NCBI GenBank assembly: GCA_017458025.1
Contig: JAFTGG010000073.1
Span: forward strand, 1-15,063
Reading direction: 5' to 3'
Length of the DNA stretch: 15,063 nt
From: Oscillospiraceae bacterium
GTDB taxonomy: Bacteria > Bacillota > Clostridia > Oscillospirales > Oscillospiraceae
Positions within the stretch are counted from its first letter, which is position 1. The number at the start of each line of letters is the position of its first letter. Under the pieces are notes generated by a model. That model made no database searches. It saw only the letters and a program-made list of their open reading frames with translations, and was not told the DNA's origin. A program made the translations under genes and the position numbers. Below are positions 12,648-15,063 of the stretch, one piece after another.

Positions 12648-13370
12648 ATGAAGAAATCGAATTGGCTGGCGCTTGCGCTGTTCGCCGCGGCGTCCGTCTG
12701 CCTGCGCGTCTGGCAGAACCTCACCGGCTTTGAGGAGACGGGGCTTGCCCGGCGCGGGAATCTGCCCGCGCTGCTGCTCCCGCTCGTGTTCGCGCTCGCC
12801 GCGGCATACTTCGTCGCCGCGTCGCGGAAGCTGCCGTCGGGCGGCGCGCCCGATATGGCGGACTGCTTCCGGTTTGCGCGTATGCCGGCGGCGCTCTGCG
12901 CCGTCGCGGGCGCGTTCCTTGTGATCGGCGGCGCGGCGGCATACGTTATGGAGGAGCGCACGCTGACGCATCTGCTGCTCGCGGGATTCGCCATCGCCGC
13001 GGCGGTCAGCGTGCTTGCCACGGCCGGCGCGCTCCGGCGCGGGAGCGCCGTGCCGGGCGTCGTGCTGTTCGTGCCGGTGTGCTGTCTCGTCGTGTTTCTC
13101 ATTTTCCTGTATCGCGCGGACGCGTCCGACCCGGTGCTTGCGCGCGTTTATGTTGAGATCCTGGCGACCGCGGCGCTGACGTTCGCCGCGCTCAAGCGCG
13201 CCGCGTTCGCGGTTGGAGACGGCTCGCCGCGCGTTTGGCTGCCCGCCTGCGCCTTATCGGCGGTTTTGTCGCTGAGCGCGGCGGCGGACGGACGCAGCCT
13301 TGCCGCGCTGCTGTTCTTCGCGGGCAGCGCGCTGGTCGAGTTCGGCTTCCTCGCGTCGGCGAAGTTTTAG
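12648..13370 (+). CDS. Polytopic membrane protein, family not recognised
   Basis: The protein has 240 residues with about seven or eight hydrophobic segments: around 6-20, 40-60, 82-102, 108-130, 136-156, 165-188, 198-214 and 218-236. Short positively charged loops (ASRKLPSGG, ALRRGS, ALKRAA) separate several of them. There are no obvious catalytic or transport motifs and no soluble domain. The composition is Ala/Leu-rich, in keeping with the GC-rich genome. An AGAGG lies about 8 bp before the ATG and a good promoter at 12502-12530. It is a single gene between divergent SpoIID and convergent tadA, and I assign no function. Confidence 0.82.
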   Translation: MKKSNWLALALFAAASVCLRVWQNLTGFEETGLARRGNLPALLLPLVFALAAAYFVAASRKLPSGGAPDMADCFRFARMPAALCAVAGAFLVIGGAAAYVMEERTLTHLLLAGFAIAAAVSVLATAGALRRGSAVPGVVLFVPVCCLVVFLIFLYRADASDPVLARVYVEILATAALTFAALKRAAFAVGDGSPRVWLPACALSAVLSLSAAADGRSLAALLFFAGSALVEFGFLASAKF

Positions 13371-13647
13371 GGCAATACCGCATCATTCCGGCTGCGCAAT
13401 CTGCGCACCGGAATCCTTAAAAGATTCCGTTTATGAAAGGGTTTCGCTCTGCGCGCGAAGCCCCGCGGGGTGTTAACGGCATCATAGAGAAAGCAGACAC
13501 CGGACCGGCGTCTGCTTTCCCTATGAGATGGAAGATTGGATGAAAAGAAGCTATTGTCTCTTGCAAGTGTTAAGATACCCGCCGGTTGTTAACAAAGTTC
13601 TGCTAAAATTGTTAAAAAAGTTTTAAATAACTCAAGATTTATGTCAA
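13371..13647. other. Gene-free, hairpin-rich intergenic region
   Basis: There is no plausible ORF. From left to right: ATTCCGG...CCGGAAT (13385-13391 with 13408-13414), whose right arm can instead pair as GGAATC/GATTCC (13410-13415 with 13423-13428). Next come GGGTTTCGC/GCGAAGCCC (13439-13447 with 13455-13463) and CCCCGCGGGG (13461-13470). A 16-bp stem with one mismatch follows (CATAGAGAAAGCAGAC 13483-13498 with GTCTGCTTTCCCTATG 13510-13525) but has no T-tract. The last 90 bp are strikingly AT-rich and contain the palindrome TTGTTAACAA and, on the minus strand, a TTGACA just beyond the tadA stop. Confidence 0.5.
13483..13525. terminator. Long hairpin, possible factor-assisted terminator of the membrane protein gene
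   Basis: CATAGAGAAAGCAGAC and GTCTGCTTTCCCTATG form a 16-bp stem with one mismatch around an 11-nt loop, ACCGGACCGGC. No U-tract follows on either strand, so intrinsic termination is doubtful. Confidence 0.4.
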
Positions 13648-14091
13648 CTATCGAAGCCCGCGAAAGAAGCGCTCCAGCTCCGCGCGGCACGCGGCTTCCA
13701 GAATACCGCCGACAAGGGCGGGCGTGTGCGGGAAGCGTTCCATGAACAGATTCAGCACGCCGCCGCAAGCGCCCATCGCGTCGTCGCGCGCGCCGTAATA
13801 GACGCGGGGTATCCGCGCGTTGACGATTGCGCCGGCGCACATCGGGCAGGGCTCCAGCGTGACATAGAGCGCGCAGCCGTCGAGCCGCCAGGAGCCGAGA
13901 CGCGCGTTCGCGTCGGCAATCGCTTCCATCTCGGCGTGGGAGGCGGTCGACTGCAATTCCTCGCGGCGATTGCGCCCGCGCCCGACGATCTCGCCGTCGC
14001 GCGCGATGACGCAGCCGACCGGCACTTCGCCGTGCGCCGCCGCTTCCCGCGCGAGCGCGAGGGCTTCTCTCATATAGTCTTCGTGTTCCAT
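13648..14091 (-). CDS. tadA: tRNA adenosine(34) deaminase
   Basis: This is a 147-residue zinc deaminase that converts A34 of tRNA-Arg(ACG) to inosine. The signature residues are present: HAE at 52-54 (SHAEMEAI; H52 zinc ligand, E54 proton shuttle) and PCPMC at 81-85 (C82 and C85 zinc ligands). The family pattern VPVGCVI near the N-terminus and IPRVYYGARDDAMGACGG are also present. The frame stays open far upstream, but the ATG at 14091 gives the canonical MEHEDYMREALALAREAA start and has GGAGG six bases upstream. The longer reading would run into the palindromic repeat in the gap and is rejected. The gene is divergent from yaaL-bofA across a 156-bp gap. Confidence 0.96.
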   Translation of the reverse strand: MEHEDYMREALALAREAAAHGEVPVGCVIARDGEIVGRGRNRREELQSTASHAEMEAIADANARLGSWRLDGCALYVTLEPCPMCAGAIVNARIPRVYYGARDDAMGACGGVLNLFMERFPHTPALVGGILEAACRAELERFFRGLR

Positions 14092-14247
14092 TTGAGCCTC
14101 CGATCGCTTTTCGGCATCACGGTTCCGAAAGGCTCGGCCATGTTTCGCGGCTGCCGCGCAGCGGCGAGCAAAACGGCGATTGTTTACCAATCGGAATATT
14201 TGTCCATACTCTCCATAAAATGGTAAGGAACAAAGGAGGGTATCGAG
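14092..14247. repeat. tadA/yaaL divergent gap with REP-like palindromic repeat, copy 4 (14142-14177)
   Basis: The repeat reads TTTCGCGGCTGCCGCGC then AGCGGCGAGCAAAACGGC, nearly the same as copy 1 at 9254-9292. Outside it, TTTCGG (14109-14114) can pair with CCGAAA (14125-14130). No strong sigma-A promoter is evident for yaaL-bofA. AT-rich sequence (14178-14225) could contain a sporulation-sigma promoter, but the spacing does not fit a sigma-E consensus. Confidence 0.45.
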
Positions 14248-14517
14248 ATGCGAAAGATCCACCGTTTTCGCCGCGACGTTGCGCGCGACGCCGGCATGCA
14301 GGATTTATTCAACGAGCTCAGCGATATGCGCACCGCGCTGGAGGACGCCTACCTCCGCTTCAATACGACGACGGAGCCGGAGCTGGTCGACGCCTGCGTC
14401 TACGAGATCAACGCCGCGCAGTCGCGCTACAACTACCTGCTGCGCCTCATCAAGGACGCCGGCGGCGAGGCCGCGTTCAAGGCGTACTCGGGGAGGGAGG
14501 ACGTTGCATGGGTCTGA
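14248..14517 (+). CDS. yaaL: DUF2508 (YaaL) family protein
   Basis: This 89-residue helical, soluble protein matches the YaaL/DUF2508 family by length and by the pattern of two long helices (LFNELSDMRTALEDAYLRFNT and LVDACVYEINAAQSRYNYLL) ending in RLIKDAGG. The function is unknown. The family is conserved next to bofA in Firmicutes, usually behind recR. A strong AAAGGAGGG precedes the ATG by eight bases. Its last codons overlap the bofA start by 10 bp, so the two are translationally coupled. No recR, dnaX or ybaB gene precedes it; tadA is the divergent neighbour. Confidence 0.9.
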   Translation: MRKIHRFRRDVARDAGMQDLFNELSDMRTALEDAYLRFNTTTEPELVDACVYEINAAQSRYNYLLRLIKDAGGEAAFKAYSGREDVAWV

Positions 14518-14774
14518 CGGAAAAGATCGCCATCGGCATGCTGTGCGCGTTCGTGGTGCTGGGCGTCGTGCAGTTGTTCTCCGCGCCGCTCAAGCTTGCG
14601 CTCAAGGTGCTGCTCAACACGCTGCTCGGCTTCGCCGCGCTGTTCGTCCTGAACCTTGCGCGCGGGCTCACGGGCTTCGCGCTGGGGCTGAACCTGTTCA
14701 ACGCGCTTATCATCGGTATCCTGGGCGTGCCGGGCCTGGTGCTGCTCGCGCTGCTGAAGCTCGTTTTCGTTTAG
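14508..14774 (+). CDS. bofA: BofA family inhibitor of pro-sigma-K processing
   Basis: This is an 88-residue integral membrane protein. In Bacillus, BofA holds the SpoIVFB metalloprotease inactive in the mother-cell engulfment membrane until the forespore signals. There are three hydrophobic stretches (about 9-27, 36-52, 62-86). The family signature lies at the C-terminus: LNLFNALIIGILGVPGLVLL. The length is typical. The start was set at the ATG at 14508, inside the end of yaaL, because GGGAGGGAGG (14491-14500) is an excellent SD seven bases upstream. Longer readings in this frame would be antisense to the family start. It ends 1 bp from the convergent GH2 gene. Confidence 0.93.
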   Translation: MGLTEKIAIGMLCAFVVLGVVQLFSAPLKLALKVLLNTLLGFAALFVLNLARGLTGFALGLNLFNALIIGILGVPGLVLLALLKLVFV

Positions 14775-14775
14775 T

Positions 14776-15063
14776 TTACATAAATCTAATCTTCTCGTTC
14801 AGCGGGCGCAGCGCCTTCTCCTCCGCCTTGCAGACGCGGCGGTCGAAGGTCAGCAGCCCGTTCAGCTCGTCTTCCACGTCAGAGACCTCGGTGTATACCG
14901 TCGCGGAGAGTCCCTCAGACTCGATGAGAGGGAGCACCTGCCGCTCGTATAGCTTTACATAATCTTTTTGCCAATCGGCTGCCGACGTGTACATGCGGTA
15001 GCCGAATTTTTTGTCGCGGATATGCCCCTCGATGGGCAGCGAGTAGCCGCCGAACTCGGTCAG
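14776..15063 (-). CDS. Glycoside hydrolase family 2 enzyme, C-terminal fragment
   Basis: The frame is open to the window edge, so only the last 95 residues are visible; the N-terminal sugar-binding and Ig-like domains lie beyond base 15063. The fragment starts LTEFGGYSLPIEGH, which fits the end of the GH2 TIM barrel. The Glu in TEFGG is a good candidate for the catalytic nucleophile (inference from beta-glucuronidase/galactosidase family motifs). It continues with ADWQKDYVKLYERQVLP and the highly characteristic GLSATVYTEVSDVEDELNGLLTFDRR. Substrate cannot be deduced from this piece; beta-galactosidase or a related glycosidase is likely. It converges on bofA with a 1-bp gap and no terminator between them. 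Confidence 0.85.
   Translation of the reverse strand: MTEFGGYSLPIEGHIRDKKFGYRMYTSAADWQKDYVKLYERQVLPLIESEGLSATVYTEVSDVEDELNGLLTFDRRVCKAEEKALRPLNEKIRFM

Noticed and set aside
13575..13602. TTGTTAACAA and nearby TTGTTAA as a Rex operator.
   Set aside because: Rex sites in Clostridia have two TTGTTAA-like halves with a short spacer. Here the halves are fused or in direct orientation, and no redox gene is adjacent.
14190..14215. GAATATT...CATACTCT as a sigma-E promoter for yaaL-bofA.
   Set aside because: The elements resemble sigma-E -35 and -10 boxes, but they are only about 4 bp apart instead of 13-15.
14092..14262. N-terminal extension of tadA up to 14262.
   Set aside because: It would cross the REP-like repeat and overlap yaaL. 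The residues do not match the family and the SD fits the ATG at 14091.

Overview
The window comes from a GC-rich, endospore-forming member of the Clostridia. The Oscillospiraceae and related high-GC gut lineages are the best guess. The clues are a SpoIID-family lytic enzyme with a Clostridium-type His/Cys cluster, a DUF2508 (YaaL)-BofA pair, a YitT-family membrane protein, a LUD-domain protein with a C-terminal Cys cluster, and strong GGAGG ribosome binding sites. No phage, integrase, IS transposase, CRISPR array or defence gene is visible. This is mostly chromosomal housekeeping and cell-envelope territory.

Layout. (1) Bases 1-3848, plus strand: the 3' part of a type IIA topoisomerase A subunit without a GyrA box, a YitT protein, a LUD-domain protein and an orphan lipoprotein, closed by a bidirectional terminator. 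(2) 3900-5480, minus strand: peptide chain release factor 3 (prfC). (3) 5481-5891: back-to-back promoters, tRNA-Gly(GCC) with its terminator, and a 157-bp palindromic element with 20-bp terminal inverted repeats. (4) 5892-9999, minus strand: OmpR-type response regulator, HAMP histidine kinase, membrane-anchored HtrA-like protease and a small lipoprotein. This looks like an envelope-stress module. (5) 10133-12452, minus strand: a secreted protein with a copper-amine-oxidase-N-like domain and an apparently dead deacetylase-like domain, then a SpoIID/LytB protein. (6) 12648-13370, plus strand: a polytopic membrane protein behind a good promoter and a long structured leader. (7) 13371-13647: gene-free, rich in hairpins. 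(8) 13648-14091, minus strand: tadA, divergent from the overlapping yaaL-bofA pair (14248-14774, plus). (9) 14776-end, minus strand: the C-terminus of a glycoside hydrolase family 2 enzyme.

How they work together. The kinase, regulator and HtrA protease probably sense and relieve envelope protein stress, and the adjacent lipoprotein appears translationally tied to the protease transcript. SpoIID and BofA belong to the sporulation programme (peptidoglycan remodelling in engulfment and control of pro-sigma-K processing). prfC, tRNA-Gly and tadA serve translation.

The least expected signals are non-coding or architectural. They are two small families of palindromic repeats (AGTAT-ended elements at the 3' ends of minus-strand genes, and REP-like GCCGCGC palindromes in four intergenic gaps), ten-codon mini-ORFs whose stop overlaps the next gene's start, and an orphan structured intergenic region. 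I found no convincing new multi-gene system.
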